Numbered from the stretch's first letter, positions 25,407 to 34,628 are shown. The stretch: DNA of 64,000 bases from Acidobacteriaceae bacterium (GCA_025462735.1 JAOAPC010000023.1:1-64000), one strand, 5' to 3'. The notes: generated by a model not told the origin, from the sequence alone. Program-made: numbers and translations.

Positions 25407-27449
25407 ATGCGAACTCTCATTGCTATCACCCTTCTTTTGCTTGCGACGCTTGCTGCAGGGCAAACCCCGCGGCAACTCAATGTCATGCCGATGCCATCCA
25501 GCGTGCAACTCGGCACGGGACAGTTGCTGATCAACCAATCCTTCTCGGTTGCAATTTCAGGTTACCTGGACGGCACACTGGAACGCGGCGTACAACGATT
25601 TATCGCTGAGGTCTCCCAGCAAACGGGAATGCGACTCAAGCCAACAGCCGCGCAAGACAGCGGTGCCACTCTTGTCGTACACGCCGAACATGGAAGCGAG
25701 GCAGTGGAAAAACTTGGCGAGGATGAGTCTTACGAACTCGCCATAAGCGACTCTGGCGCGAAACTCACGGCTCAAAATCCGCTGGGCATTCTGCACGGCC
25801 TCCAAACATTGTTGCAGTTGGTCGAAACCGGCACGGACGGATTCTCAGTGCCAGTGATCACAATAAAGGATCAACCGCGGTTTGCTTGGCGCGGTCTGCT
25901 GATCGATGTTGGCCGCCATTTCATTCCGCTGGACATACTCAAACGCAACTTGGATGGAATGGCAGCGGTGAAGATGAATGTGCTGCACCTTCACTTGTCC
26001 GACAACGAAGGCTTCCGGGTGGAGAGCAAGCGCTTTCCGAAGCTGCACGAGATGGGCTCCGATGGCCTCTATTACACGCAAAGTGATATTCGTGACCTCG
26101 TGGCTTACGCGCGCGATCGCGGCATCCGGGTAATGCCTGAATTTGATATTCCGGCGCACAGCCGGTCATGGTTCGTTGGATATCCCGAACTGGCCAGTAC
26201 TCCGGGCATTTACAAAATCGAGCCGGGTGGGGTTGACACGGTGATGGATCCCACGCAGGAGGGAACCTACAAGTTCTTAGACAAGTTCATCGCGGAGATG
26301 GCGAAGCTTTTCCCGGACGCCTATTTTCATATTGGCGGGGACGAAGTTAACGGTAAGCCGTGGGATGAGAATCCAAAAATCCAGGCCTTCATCCATTCTC
26401 ACGGCATGAAAAACAATCAAGACCTGCAGGCATATTTCAATCAACGTCTGCAGAAAATGCTGACCAAGCACCACAAAATTATGGTGGGATGGGATGAGGT
26501 GTTGCGCCCTGATTTGCCAAAAAGCATTGTCGTGCAGTCGTGGCGCGGACAAGAATCGCTGGCCACGGCCGCGCAGCAAGGTTACAGCGGCCTACTTTCC
26601 TTCGGATATTATCTCGACCTGATGTGGCCGGCCGCGCGGCACTATGCCGTCGATCCCATGTCGGGTGCCGCTTCTACGCTCACCCCTGTGGAGAAGAGCC
26701 GCATCCTCGGAGGCGAGGCGTGCATGTGGGGGGAGTGGATTAGCCCCGAGAACCTCGATTCGCGAGTATGGCCGCGCACCGCTGCGATTGCCGAACGATT
26801 GTGGTCTCCTCAAGAAGTTCAGGAGGCAGGTTCAATGTACAGCCGGCTTAACGAGTTGAGTTGGCGGCTTGAGTGGCTGGGCCTGACACACAGATCGCAT
26901 GAAGTCCCAATGTTGCACAGAATGGCGGGAGTTGACAACATTGCAGCGCTGCGCACACTAGCGGATGTGGTTGAACCAGTAAAGGACTACACGCGTTTCG
27001 AAAATGTAAAGACGGTGTGGGACTTCCGAGCTCCGTTAAATCGGCTCATCGATGACGCCAACCCGGAAAGCGAAACGGGACGGAAATTTCAGGACCTTGT
27101 GCAGAAGTATATTCAGAGCGGGTATCAGGACCGTGGGGCCGAAGCCGAAATCCGTACATCGCTTACGAGGTGGCGTGATAACGACGCGAAATTACATCCG
27201 GTTTTACAAGGATCTTTTCTGCTGCACGAGATTGCGCCACTCTCTGACGAACTGTCTAGCCTGGGAGCGGCGGGCTTAGCTGCACTGGACTATCTTGATA
27301 AATCCGACGTTCCGTCAGAATCGTGGCGAGTGCAGCAACTCGCGCAAACTGACACGGCAAAGACCCCCAAAGCCGACCTCTTGCTGGTAGTCGTTGAACC
27401 GGTGCGGAGGTTAGTAGAAGCAACCGCGCGGCAGACTGCGAAACCGTGA
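25407..27449 (+). CDS. GH20 beta-N-acetylhexosaminidase, secreted
   Basis: About 680 aa from MRTLIAITLLLLATLAAGQT, a signal peptide. The GH20b N-terminal domain (residues ~25-140) precedes the catalytic barrel with PRFAWRGLLIDVGRHFIP, KMNVLHLHLSDNEGFRVESK, VMPEFDIPAHS and the catalytic pair Asp312-Glu313 in FHIGGDEVNGKPW. GGEACMWGEW and RTAAIAERLW near the end are also family signatures. It removes terminal beta-linked GlcNAc or GalNAc, using the substrate acetamido group. A long C-terminal helical extension of ~170 residues follows the barrel. It is downstream of GH2 and convergent with the sugar-isomerase gene. Confidence 0.93.
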   Translation: MRTLIAITLLLLATLAAGQTPRQLNVMPMPSSVQLGTGQLLINQSFSVAISGYLDGTLERGVQRFIAEVSQQTGMRLKPTAAQDSGATLVVHAEHGSEAVEKLGEDESYELAISDSGAKLTAQNPLGILHGLQTLLQLVETGTDGFSVPVITIKDQPRFAWRGLLIDVGRHFIPLDILKRNLDGMAAVKMNVLHLHLSDNEGFRVESKRFPKLHEMGSDGLYYTQSDIRDLVAYARDRGIRVMPEFDIPAHSRSWFVGYPELASTPGIYKIEPGGVDTVMDPTQEGTYKFLDKFIAEMAKLFPDAYFHIGGDEVNGKPWDENPKIQAFIHSHGMKNNQDLQAYFNQRLQKMLTKHHKIMVGWDEVLRPDLPKSIVVQSWRGQESLATAAQQGYSGLLSFGYYLDLMWPAARHYAVDPMSGAASTLTPVEKSRILGGEACMWGEWISPENLDSRVWPRTAAIAERLWSPQEVQEAGSMYSRLNELSWRLEWLGLTHRSHEVPMLHRMAGVDNIAALRTLADVVEPVKDYTRFENVKTVWDFRAPLNRLIDDANPESETGRKFQDLVQKYIQSGYQDRGAEAEIRTSLTRWRDNDAKLHPVLQGSFLLHEIAPLSDELSSLGAAGLAALDYLDKSDVPSESWRVQQLAQTDTAKTPKADLLLVVVEPVRRLVEATARQTAKP

Positions 27450-27520
27450 CGTGCAACAAAGGATGAAGCAATGCTCAAGTATCGATCAGGATTAGCCGTG
27501 TCACGGCGTGGTTCGTGCAC

Positions 27521-28474
27521 TTACGAAAGAGATCTTACTGTTTGCTCGACCAGGTCTGCTGTCGGCTTGTACGGATCGCCGGGAGCATCATATTCAATCG
27601 AGCAGTATCCTTTATACCCGTGCTGTTTGAGAATCCCAAACGTCCGCGCTAAGTCCACATGCACGGCCTTGCCCTGCTCATTTACTTCGCCATCCTTCAC
27701 ATGGCAGATCCCAAAGGCATGGGCAAACATCGCTTCAATGGCACGATACCCGAAGTGCTCGCCGTGGGCGGCCAATGAGTTGCCAAAATCCGGCAACGCG
27801 CGAAGCCAGGGGCTGTTCACCTTTTCGACGACTTGCACAATAAAAAATGGATCCTCGCTCACGGGATTATCGTTTTCCAAGTGCACCACAACATTCTTCT
27901 TCGAGGCGTAGTCAGCCACTTCCTGAAAAGTTTCAGCGGCACGGCTTACGTCCGGCTTCGACTGCTTCGGGCCCTCAATGTGGATGCGAATGCTGGGCGA
28001 GCCGAGCGCGGCTCCTACGTCCACCCAATGCTTGCTGAAAATCAGCGCGCGCCCCCGTTCGGCGGCGTCGCTCGAGTATTGACTGTCCTCGCCATCTACC
28101 GCGATATCTAACACCGCGGACCCGGGTTTGTCGACCGCAGCGCGGAGCTGCTCAAGATACGTCGGCTCGGTCGAGGGAAATACTTGGCTCCAAGGCTCGA
28201 TCTTATGAATGTTAAATTTCTCGGCAACATGCGCCGCAAAGTCTTTCAGTTCGATTTGCTGCGCGGCAGGAATTGAACTCGGAGATTTGCCGTCCCAGCC
28301 CTTCCAGCCCACGATGAACTCGCGAAACGGATACGCCGCTACCGCCACTCGCTCCCGCGGGTCCGAAGGAAATTGGACCGAAGGGCTAGCGCTTGCCGCG
28401 CGCGCCAAGGCAGGCAAAAGGGTGGCCCCAGCCGCAGCGCCAGCGCACACTTCAACGAATTGCCTTCGGTTCAT
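27521..28474 (-). CDS. sugar phosphate isomerase/epimerase family protein with Tat-like signal
   Basis: About 317 aa from MNRRQFVEVCAGAAAGATLL, a twin-arginine-type signal; in-frame codons further upstream overlap the preceding gene and lack support. The rest is a xylose-isomerase-like TIM barrel (AP endonuclease 2 family): VAAYPFREFIVGW, SIRIHIEGPK, VVVHLENDNPVSEDP, LPDFGNS, CHVKDGEVNEQ, GYCSIEYDAPGDP. The His/Glu/Asp set that holds the divalent metal is present. It is third in a three-gene unit with the oxidoreductase and the DUF1080 protein, a set that fits periplasmic 3-keto-sugar metabolism. Confidence 0.85.
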   Translation of the reverse strand: MNRRQFVEVCAGAAAGATLLPALARAASASPSVQFPSDPRERVAVAAYPFREFIVGWKGWDGKSPSSIPAAQQIELKDFAAHVAEKFNIHKIEPWSQVFPSTEPTYLEQLRAAVDKPGSAVLDIAVDGEDSQYSSDAAERGRALIFSKHWVDVGAALGSPSIRIHIEGPKQSKPDVSRAAETFQEVADYASKKNVVVHLENDNPVSEDPFFIVQVVEKVNSPWLRALPDFGNSLAAHGEHFGYRAIEAMFAHAFGICHVKDGEVNEQGKAVHVDLARTFGILKQHGYKGYCSIEYDAPGDPYKPTADLVEQTVRSLS

Positions 28475-28518
28475 GGTGCTGATCGCGCGAATCTCACGAA
28501 GACTCGGCGAGACAGTGT

Positions 28519-29871
28519 TCAACTCTTGATGCTCTTCGAGGCCTCGTCCCAAGTGACCGGAGCCTTACGAAAATACGATTCATTCGCCATGTGGCAGGCC
28601 AGTGCGGCGTTATGACCGAACACCGCATCTTCGACCACTGGCTTGCGCGAACGCACGGCTTGGAAAAACGCCCACAGGTGCGGCTTCAGGTCATCGTAAT
28701 CCGGACCACGGAAGCTCACAGATTCAGACATCGACTCTTGACCAATCTTGGGATCGTTTTCCGCGTGCCATTTCTTCTCGTACGCGGCACGCATTGCGTG
28801 TGGGAAACTGCCCGCGTAGTAGCTGGGGGCCGAATCTGTGCCCGATTGAGGCGTGAAGCTGAGACCGAATTCCGTGACTTCCAGAACGCCCTTTGATCCC
28901 TGGAAGCGGTAAGTCTCCGGCATTTCCGTACCCTGATTAAGCCGCATGTAAGCCGGCAGATCGCTGTAGTAGAAGAGGGTGGCATGGACGTCGGGCATGT
29001 TACGGCCGTCTTTCCAACGCCGGATTCCGCCAATCGCCATCGCTTGCCTCGGCGCTTCATTGATGCTCATCATGAACATCATTCCGCTGACCAAATGCAC
29101 TAGAAGATCACCGGCCAAGCCCGTGCCGTATTCTCTCCAACAACGCCAGCGCGCAAACGTATACGGATCGAAAGGCTTCTTAGGCACCGTTCCCTGCCAC
29201 GTGTCCCAATCGAGATTTTGAGGCGACAGGTCTGGGGGTGGCGGGTATTCCCACGCTCCGGTCGGATCGTTTCGACCTAACCATCCTTCGACCAACATCA
29301 TGTCGCCAAGCATTCCTTGCGAGATCATCTCTTTGGCTTTGGCGCAAATTAAGGAACTGACTCGCTGCGAACCGATTTGCACGATGCGCCCGGTACGCTT
29401 GGTGGCTTCGACCATCGCGATGCCGTCGGCCGGACTGTGCGACATCGGCTTTTCACAGTAAATGTCCTTGCCTGCGGTTACGGCGTCTACCACGACCTGT
29501 TTGTGCCAGTGGTCGGGGACCGCTGCGACAATACAGTCGATGTCTTTGTTGGCCAGCAGTTCCTGATACCGGCGGGTTGCTGGAAGCGTCGGGTTGTTGG
29601 TGATTTCGCGTGCCAAAGTGTGGCGCCCATCGTAGAGGTCGCAAGCAGCCACACACTCAACCCCTGGAAGTTCTATAGACTGGGCCAACAGATTCGAACC
29701 CTGCATTCCGATTCCGAGCATCCCGAAGCGAACTCGATCGCTACCTGAAACAGCGTTAGCGGCTAGAAGTGGTTCCGGATTAAGAAGCAGAGTCTTGGCG
29801 CCAAGGGTCGCGCTCGCAGCGGCGGCGCTCATACCCAAAAACGTGCGACGAGAGTAGGTGCTGGATTTCAT
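28519..29871 (-). CDS. Tat-exported Gfo/Idh/MocA oxidoreductase
   Basis: About 450 aa. The start is ATG 29871 (MKSSTYSRRTFLGMSAAAAS) with AGGAGG upstream; the twin-arginine signal SRRTFLG implies export with bound NAD(P). The Rossmann fold has GMLGIGMQGSN, and the family EKP motif is CEKPMSHSP. The substrate domain includes GLAGDLLVHLVSGMMFM. Tat-exported members of this family oxidise or reduce the sugar C3 of glycosides, which are then cut by DUF1080 lyase/hydrolases; that pathway is established in Bacteroidetes and soil bacteria, and its application here rests on gene order. Flanked by the isomerase (44 bp) and DUF1080 genes. Confidence 0.87.
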   Translation of the reverse strand: MKSSTYSRRTFLGMSAAAASATLGAKTLLLNPEPLLAANAVSGSDRVRFGMLGIGMQGSNLLAQSIELPGVECVAACDLYDGRHTLAREITNNPTLPATRRYQELLANKDIDCIVAAVPDHWHKQVVVDAVTAGKDIYCEKPMSHSPADGIAMVEATKRTGRIVQIGSQRVSSLICAKAKEMISQGMLGDMMLVEGWLGRNDPTGAWEYPPPPDLSPQNLDWDTWQGTVPKKPFDPYTFARWRCWREYGTGLAGDLLVHLVSGMMFMMSINEAPRQAMAIGGIRRWKDGRNMPDVHATLFYYSDLPAYMRLNQGTEMPETYRFQGSKGVLEVTEFGLSFTPQSGTDSAPSYYAGSFPHAMRAAYEKKWHAENDPKIGQESMSESVSFRGPDYDDLKPHLWAFFQAVRSRKPVVEDAVFGHNAALACHMANESYFRKAPVTWDEASKSIKS

Positions 29872-29918
29872 TTTCAACCACCTCCTGAGCTCTTAGGTTA
29901 TATGTTTTCGCGACAGCG

Positions 29919-30899
29919 TTATTTCACCGCCGGCGTGATAACGATGTTTCGAAAAGCCACGTGTCCGTCTTCGCTGCCCTGTAAATAAATCGGACCCGGC
30001 AGTTCCTCGTGACTGTCAAGAGCGCCTCCGGTGATGCCCGGAATTTCCTGGTGATCAATAATGGTCTGACCATTCTGAACAACAGTGATCATTCGCCCTA
30101 CCAGGGTGATGTCGAAAGTTTGCCACTCTCCGGCTTTTCGCGGCAGTTCTGGCGAAGGCGCAATAAATCCGTATACCCCGCCGGTATGGTGGCTAGGAGG
30201 TTCCTCGGCGGAATTGGTTTCAACCTGGAGTTCATAGCGCCCGCGCAAATAAATACCGCTATTGGATTTCTCGTCACACTTGAACTCAACGTGCAGCTTG
30301 AAATCCTCAAACTTGGAATTATTAATCAGCTCTGGCCCGTGCCCCGGGCTGATAAGCGTGCCCTCTGCGACCTTCCAGTCCGGGTGAAAGTTAGGTGTGT
30401 CGGGTCTCCAGCCAGCCAGGTCTTTGCCATTGAATAACGAAATCGGCTTACCCCACTTCGGGTCGCTGACTCGCTTTAAAGCCGGCGCTCTTCGTCCGCT
30501 CCACTGCCACGGAGTTCCGTCCGGTCCAGTCGTCGTCCCCGATAGAGTCTTACCAGTTAGTGCTCCCTCAAAGACCATGTCGTCCTTGCGATCCTCGTCT
30601 GCCTTGGGCGAAACAAATCTAAGGTGACCGGTCGTGACTGTGATCTCGGGAAGCGGACGGGCATGTCCCCAGCGACTGACCATCTGAGCTTTCAGCTCTC
30701 CATTTTCTTGCCGGATTTCTATCCATGAAGGGTATTCGCGGTCTGGAGCTTTTAAGGTCAAGTCCCACCGGCCGAGGAAAGGTTTCACCGCCGCGTCCGA
30801 CACGGAAGAGGTGCTGGCCGATGAAGTAGGCTGCAAATATGCGTAGGTTAGGGCGAGGGAGCAAAATATTAGAGCGCGGAAGACTCTATGAGGCTGCAT
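29919..30899 (-). CDS. DUF1080 (3-keto-disaccharide hydrolase-like) protein, secreted
   Basis: 326 aa. Signal peptide at 1-29 (ALIFCSLALTYAYLQ). Residues ~30-135 form a small beta domain (GRWDLTLKAPDREYPSWIEI). Residues ~150-326 are a DUF1080 concanavalin-like domain: LFNGKDLAGWRP, LHVEFKCDEKSNSGIYLRGR, GEWQTFDITLVGR, GPIYLQGSEDGHVAFRNI. DUF1080 proteins are reported to cleave 3-keto-glycosides. As first gene of the unit it would supply the cleavage step, with the oxidoreductase supplying 3-keto sugar chemistry. A LacI-type operator overlaps its start region. Confidence 0.85.
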   Translation of the reverse strand: MQPHRVFRALIFCSLALTYAYLQPTSSASTSSVSDAAVKPFLGRWDLTLKAPDREYPSWIEIRQENGELKAQMVSRWGHARPLPEITVTTGHLRFVSPKADEDRKDDMVFEGALTGKTLSGTTTGPDGTPWQWSGRRAPALKRVSDPKWGKPISLFNGKDLAGWRPDTPNFHPDWKVAEGTLISPGHGPELINNSKFEDFKLHVEFKCDEKSNSGIYLRGRYELQVETNSAEEPPSHHTGGVYGFIAPSPELPRKAGEWQTFDITLVGRMITVVQNGQTIIDHQEIPGITGGALDSHEELPGPIYLQGSEDGHVAFRNIVITPAVK

Positions 30900-30909
30900 A
30901 ATCGTTTTT

Positions 30910-30923
30910 TTGAACCGGTTTCA
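30910..30923 (-). promoter_or_regulatory. LacI-type operator candidate
   Basis: TTGAACCGGTTTCA matches the LacI/GalR-family consensus TGAAACCGGTTTCA at 12 of 14 positions and contains the perfect palindrome AACCGGTT. It lies 11 bp before the DUF1080 start codon, where a bound repressor would block initiation. No LacI-type gene is in the window. Confidence 0.5.
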
Positions 30924-31065
30924 GAAATTGGCTCACGTCTTTTTTCCACATCACCGGCAGTTTGTCAAGGATGCCATTGTGACGGCGGACGGAAAACGCA
31001 CGGTGCGATCAAACGCCCTACAATGTTTTGACTGACTTTACCCCACTGCCTGTTGGGAGGAGTTC

Positions 31066-32901
31066 ATGCCACGCCGTTCCGTAACCCGCCGAAAGTTTTT
31101 GGAATCCGCAACGCTCTCGGTTGCAGGTGGAACCATCATTCCATCGAGATTGAAGTTCAATCTCTCACCAACAGCTACGCCACTCGCGGCACCTCTCGAT
31201 GAGTTCGGCTATGACCAGATCGCACTGACCAGTGAACCGCACGAAGCACAATTGCAACACTGCGTTTCGGTTTTGATGGGACTCAATGAAGACAGTCTGC
31301 TGAGGCCGATGCGACAAATGGGCGGTCGATCCGCGCCTGGAGAGAATTTAGGGGGCTGGTACAACTACGAGCCGAATTATGACTATCACACATTCGATGC
31401 GGGATTCGCGCCCGGCGCGACCTTCGGACAATGGGTCTCAGCCCTGGCTCGCGCATTCGCTATCACCAAGTCAACGGAGATACACAAGAAAGTTCTTCGC
31501 TTAAACTGGCTCTACGCAGAATCCATCTCGGATGGTTTTTACGAAAAGAACCGGTTCCCTGCATACTGCTATGACAAGTTGGTCTGCGGCCTCATCGATT
31601 CGCACCGTTGGGCCGGCGATCCCGATGCATTCAACATCCTGCAGCGCACAACCGATACCGCGCTGCGGCATATGCCCGAACACGCGGTAGAACATGGACA
31701 AAGCTGGCGACCAGGAACCGATGAATCCTATACCTGGGATGAGTCTTACACGATTCCGGAAAACCTATTCATTGCGTACCAGCGCGGGGCCGGCGAAAGA
31801 TACAGGCAACTTGGCGTGCGGTATCTAAACGATAAATTTTTCGCACCGCTCGCGGTTGGAGAAAATGTGTTCGCCGGCAGACATGCGTACAGTCATGTGA
31901 ACTCTCTGTCCTCGGCGATGCAGGCTTACCTGACACTCGGAAGCGAAAAGCATTTGCGCGCTGCGAAGAATGGTTTTGACATGTTGGTAGCGCAGAGCTT
32001 TGTGACTGGAGGCTGGGGTCCAGATGAGCAGCTCCGTGCTCCAGGCAGCGCAGACGTAGCTGCCAGTTTGACCGGTACGCACTCCAGTTTTGAGACGCCG
32101 TGTGGTTCCTACGCTCATTTCAAGCTTACACGATATCTTTTGCGCGTCACCCGTGACTCGAAGTACGGCGACAGCATGGAACGAGTGATGTACAACACTG
32201 TTCTCGGAGCCAAGCCGCTCCAGCCGGACGGACACACCTTCTACTACTCCGACTACAACTTCGACGGACGTAAAGTCTATTCGGACCACCGCTGGCCATG
32301 CTGCTCGGGGACACTGCCACAGGTGGCCACGGACTATGGAATCAACACTTATTTTCGCGATGCCCAAGGCGTCTTTGTAAACCTCTACATACCTTCAAGC
32401 TTGCACTGGAAGCACAACGGCTCGGAGGTCACGCTCGTTCAGAAAACTTCGTACCCGAATGATGGGATGATTGAATTTGAATTCTCGCTTTCGAAGCCCA
32501 CCGAACTTATCGCAAACTTTCGAATCCCGGCCTGGGCCGAAGGCGCTTCAATTTCCATCAACGGTAAACGCGTGACCACTCCGATTCTGCCCGGAAGTTT
32601 TGCAACGCTGCGTCGGGAGTGGAAGAATGGCGACCGTGTCGTGCTCGAACTACCAATGAGAATGCGTCTCGAAGCAGTTGATGCGCGAAACCCAGACACG
32701 GTAGCCCTGCTGAGAGGACCGTTAGTGTTGTTTCCGATTGCGCCCGCTTCGCGAAAAATCACCCGCCAGCAATTGCTTAAGGCAAGGGACACGGGCACTG
32801 GCAAATGGCAGGTTGAAACTGCTAGTACGCCGATGACGATGCTGCCTTTTACCGCGATCGATGACCAGCACTATTCCACATATTTGAAAGTCAGCGGATA
32901 A
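31066..32901 (+). CDS. GH127-family (DUF1680) beta-L-arabinofuranosidase-like, Tat signal
   Basis: 611 aa. The N-terminus PRRSVTRRKFLESATLSVAG is a twin-arginine signal. The (alpha/alpha)6 barrel of GH127 follows: GGWYNYEPNYDYHTFDAGFA, YCYDKLVCGLIDSHR, HAYSHVNSLSSAMQAYL, SFETPCGSYAHFKLTRYLLR, then HRWPCCSGTLPQVATDYG. In this family a Glu and three Cys bind zinc and one Cys is the nucleophile; the CCSG pair and ETPCG supply these residues. C-terminal beta domains complete it. The predicted activity is removal of beta-L-arabinofuranose, though related families act on other sugars. GGAGG supports the start; the gene is divergent from the DUF1080 unit. Confidence 0.87.
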   Translation: MPRRSVTRRKFLESATLSVAGGTIIPSRLKFNLSPTATPLAAPLDEFGYDQIALTSEPHEAQLQHCVSVLMGLNEDSLLRPMRQMGGRSAPGENLGGWYNYEPNYDYHTFDAGFAPGATFGQWVSALARAFAITKSTEIHKKVLRLNWLYAESISDGFYEKNRFPAYCYDKLVCGLIDSHRWAGDPDAFNILQRTTDTALRHMPEHAVEHGQSWRPGTDESYTWDESYTIPENLFIAYQRGAGERYRQLGVRYLNDKFFAPLAVGENVFAGRHAYSHVNSLSSAMQAYLTLGSEKHLRAAKNGFDMLVAQSFVTGGWGPDEQLRAPGSADVAASLTGTHSSFETPCGSYAHFKLTRYLLRVTRDSKYGDSMERVMYNTVLGAKPLQPDGHTFYYSDYNFDGRKVYSDHRWPCCSGTLPQVATDYGINTYFRDAQGVFVNLYIPSSLHWKHNGSEVTLVQKTSYPNDGMIEFEFSLSKPTELIANFRIPAWAEGASISINGKRVTTPILPGSFATLRREWKNGDRVVLELPMRMRLEAVDARNPDTVALLRGPLVLFPIAPASRKITRQQLLKARDTGTGKWQVETASTPMTMLPFTAIDDQHYSTYLKVSG

Positions 32902-32958
32902 GATCGGACTGTGGGGCCATCAGAATCTCCGGTTAGCCAGTTCTGTTTCGAGGGCACT

Positions 32959-33174
32959 ATGAAACGAATGTTTGTATCCGTACTGTTCTTCTTGAGTGTC
33001 GCGCTGCCCATTCCGACAAGAGCGCAAATTTACCGAGGCGCAGACAGCGCGCAACGGGCCCAGCACGCGGCCAAGAAAGATCAAAAGAGAGCAGCGAAGA
33101 TCCAGCGGAAAGCCGCAAAGAAATATCGGAAGGCCCAACACAAGGCAGCAAAGAGGCAGAAACATCGCACTTAA
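32959..33174 (+). CDS. tiny secreted, very lysine-rich protein
   Basis: About 71 aa from MKRMFVSVLFFLSVALPIPT, a signal peptide with cleavage near RAQ. The mature ~45 residues are almost only Lys, Arg, Ala, Gln and His, in repeats such as KRAAKIQRKAAKKYRKAQHK, so they form a strongly basic helix. No family recognised. Its charge suggests binding to an acidic polymer such as DNA, acidic polysaccharide or the cell surface (inference). It sits between the saccharolytic island and the exopolysaccharide cluster, 58 bp after the GH127 gene. Confidence 0.55.
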   Translation: MKRMFVSVLFFLSVALPIPTRAQIYRGADSAQRAQHAAKKDQKRAAKIQRKAAKKYRKAQHKAAKRQKHRT

Positions 33175-33261
33175 ATCTGGAAATGAATAGCCCTATGAAC
33201 TTATGAGGTTCGGATCAGATCGTATCTAGAGCGTCATTTAACCAGACCTTCGTCTTTGTAG

Positions 33262-34308
33262 TTAATCGGAAGCGGCGCTCAAACCCATCGCCGGTCGATG
33301 CTCACTAATACTGGTCACTGGCGTGGGAGCGCTCTTCTGAGTTTTCCTGAGCCAGTCGGCCGCCGTCTTCTCAGCGTAGAGGAGTTGTTCCATTGTCATG
33401 GTCATGCTGAAGTTCTTGCTAATTCGCGAGATCTGCGCACTAGCGATCAAGCACCATTTATACGCCAGTAGTTTGTCTGTGGCATTGGACTGGCGAGTCC
33501 AGTAGAGCTGGGCCAGAATTAATTGTGCGATCGCCGAACCTTTCTCCGCAGATTGCTGACATTCAGTCAGCATAGAATCGTCAGAGAGGCTTCCGTCGGT
33601 ACAGTTCTTTAATAGGCAGCTAAAAACAGACTGCGAGGTGCTTTCCTGGCTGAGAGTCATGAACAGAAGTTCGACACGGCTTGAAACTCCGAGTTTGTCG
33701 AAAATTCTAAACAGGTAATTCTTAACCGTATGCTGGCTCAAGCTCAACCGTTCAGCAATTTCGCGGTTAGTCATTCCTTCTGCCAGGCTCTGAACGATCT
33801 CTTTCTCTCGCTTTGAAAGCAAATTCAGGCCATTCGCGTCCACCGCATTCACGGTAGGTGCCGAGGCTAGAGCTTCCAAGGCTAGTGACATTTCGTGGCT
33901 ATTGGCCCACACCTGCCCGTCATGCACGCATCGAATGCACTTGCTTAACTTGTCGACCGACTCAGACCGGCTGAAGACTCCTCTGGCCCCAGCCCGGAAC
34001 GCATCCAGAACAAATTTAGGTTTGCATGAGTCCAGCAGCACTACTGCGCGAACATTTGGACGGGAGCCGCGCAGTTGGCGCAGTACCTCAAGACCGCGGC
34101 AGGTTTGCTCTTCGAGGTTGGCGCCAATCACGAGCACATCAATTGCGCAGTCCATCACGGTTTTCATCACAGCTTGCGCGGAATCCAGGCTGATCACGTC
34201 CAAAGCTCGATCGCGACGCAAGGCCTCAGCGAGCAATTGTGTGTGAATTGCGGAACCATCAAGAACCAATACTCGAATCTGTCGCTCTGCGGCCACTGCG
34301 CGTTCCAT
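33262..34308 (-). CDS. LuxR/NarL-type regulator with Asp-less receiver and C-terminal repeat-like tail
   Basis: 348 aa. Residues ~10-130 have a receiver fold (IRVLVLDGSAIHTQLLAEAL, FVLDAFRAGARGVFSRSES), but the phosphorylation strand reads DVLVIGANLEE with no Asp at the acceptor position, so control by phosphorylation is unlikely. A GerE/LuxR helix-turn-helix follows (~163-220: LLSKREKEIVQSLAEGMTNR). The last ~110 residues form helices resembling one or two Sel1-like repeats (SAEKGSAIAQLILAQLYW). It is divergent from the NusG-led exopolysaccharide operon and is a candidate regulator of it. Confidence 0.8.
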   Translation of the reverse strand: MERAVAAERQIRVLVLDGSAIHTQLLAEALRRDRALDVISLDSAQAVMKTVMDCAIDVLVIGANLEEQTCRGLEVLRQLRGSRPNVRAVVLLDSCKPKFVLDAFRAGARGVFSRSESVDKLSKCIRCVHDGQVWANSHEMSLALEALASAPTVNAVDANGLNLLSKREKEIVQSLAEGMTNREIAERLSLSQHTVKNYLFRIFDKLGVSSRVELLFMTLSQESTSQSVFSCLLKNCTDGSLSDDSMLTECQQSAEKGSAIAQLILAQLYWTRQSNATDKLLAYKWCLIASAQISRISKNFSMTMTMEQLLYAEKTAADWLRKTQKSAPTPVTSISEHRPAMGLSAASD

Positions 34309-34491
34309 ATCGTCTCCCCGAAACGAAATTCTCGTAACAAAGGCTCGAACGGTTTACATGTCCAGAAATAAGGACGGCCCGATTTCTACTTTGGCGTTCT
34401 AAACCGCGAGCATATTTTGGTGTTGCTTACTTGGGGGAGGTGGGTCGAAGGTGATGAAATCTACAGCACTTAGTGTATGGACTATACAGTG

Positions 34492-34505
34492 GTTACCGTA
34501 GTAAC
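34492..34505 (+). promoter_or_regulatory. short dyad, possible regulator site
   Basis: GTTAC-CGTA-GTAAC, a perfect 5-4-5 inverted repeat inside TGGTTACCGTAGTAACAC. Its centre lies about 116 bp upstream of the GG of the -24-like element, a normal enhancer distance. It does not resemble the TGTCGA sites of the 5-12 kb regulon. Confidence 0.3.
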
Positions 34506-34611
34506 ACAAGCATCAAAATCATTTCTTTCACTCTTACATCTGATTTGCAGCCCTGTGCAACCGTCTGCAACTCCCGGATCGCAAAGCTAGTTGAGCGGCC
34601 CACGCAGCACA

Positions 34612-34628
34612 ATGGCACGAAAGTGGCC
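34612..34628 (+). promoter_or_regulatory. sigma-54-like promoter upstream of the NusG paralogue
   Basis: ATGGCACGAAAGTGGCC: TGGCACG is a perfect -24 core (GG 34614-34615), followed after 10 bases by GC at 34626-34627. The -12 box is weak (TGGC rather than TTGC). Confidence 0.45.

Noticed and set aside
27450-27520. Possible bidirectional terminator between the convergent GH20 and isomerase genes
   Set aside because: Only a short CACG/CGTG stem can be drawn and there is no T-run.
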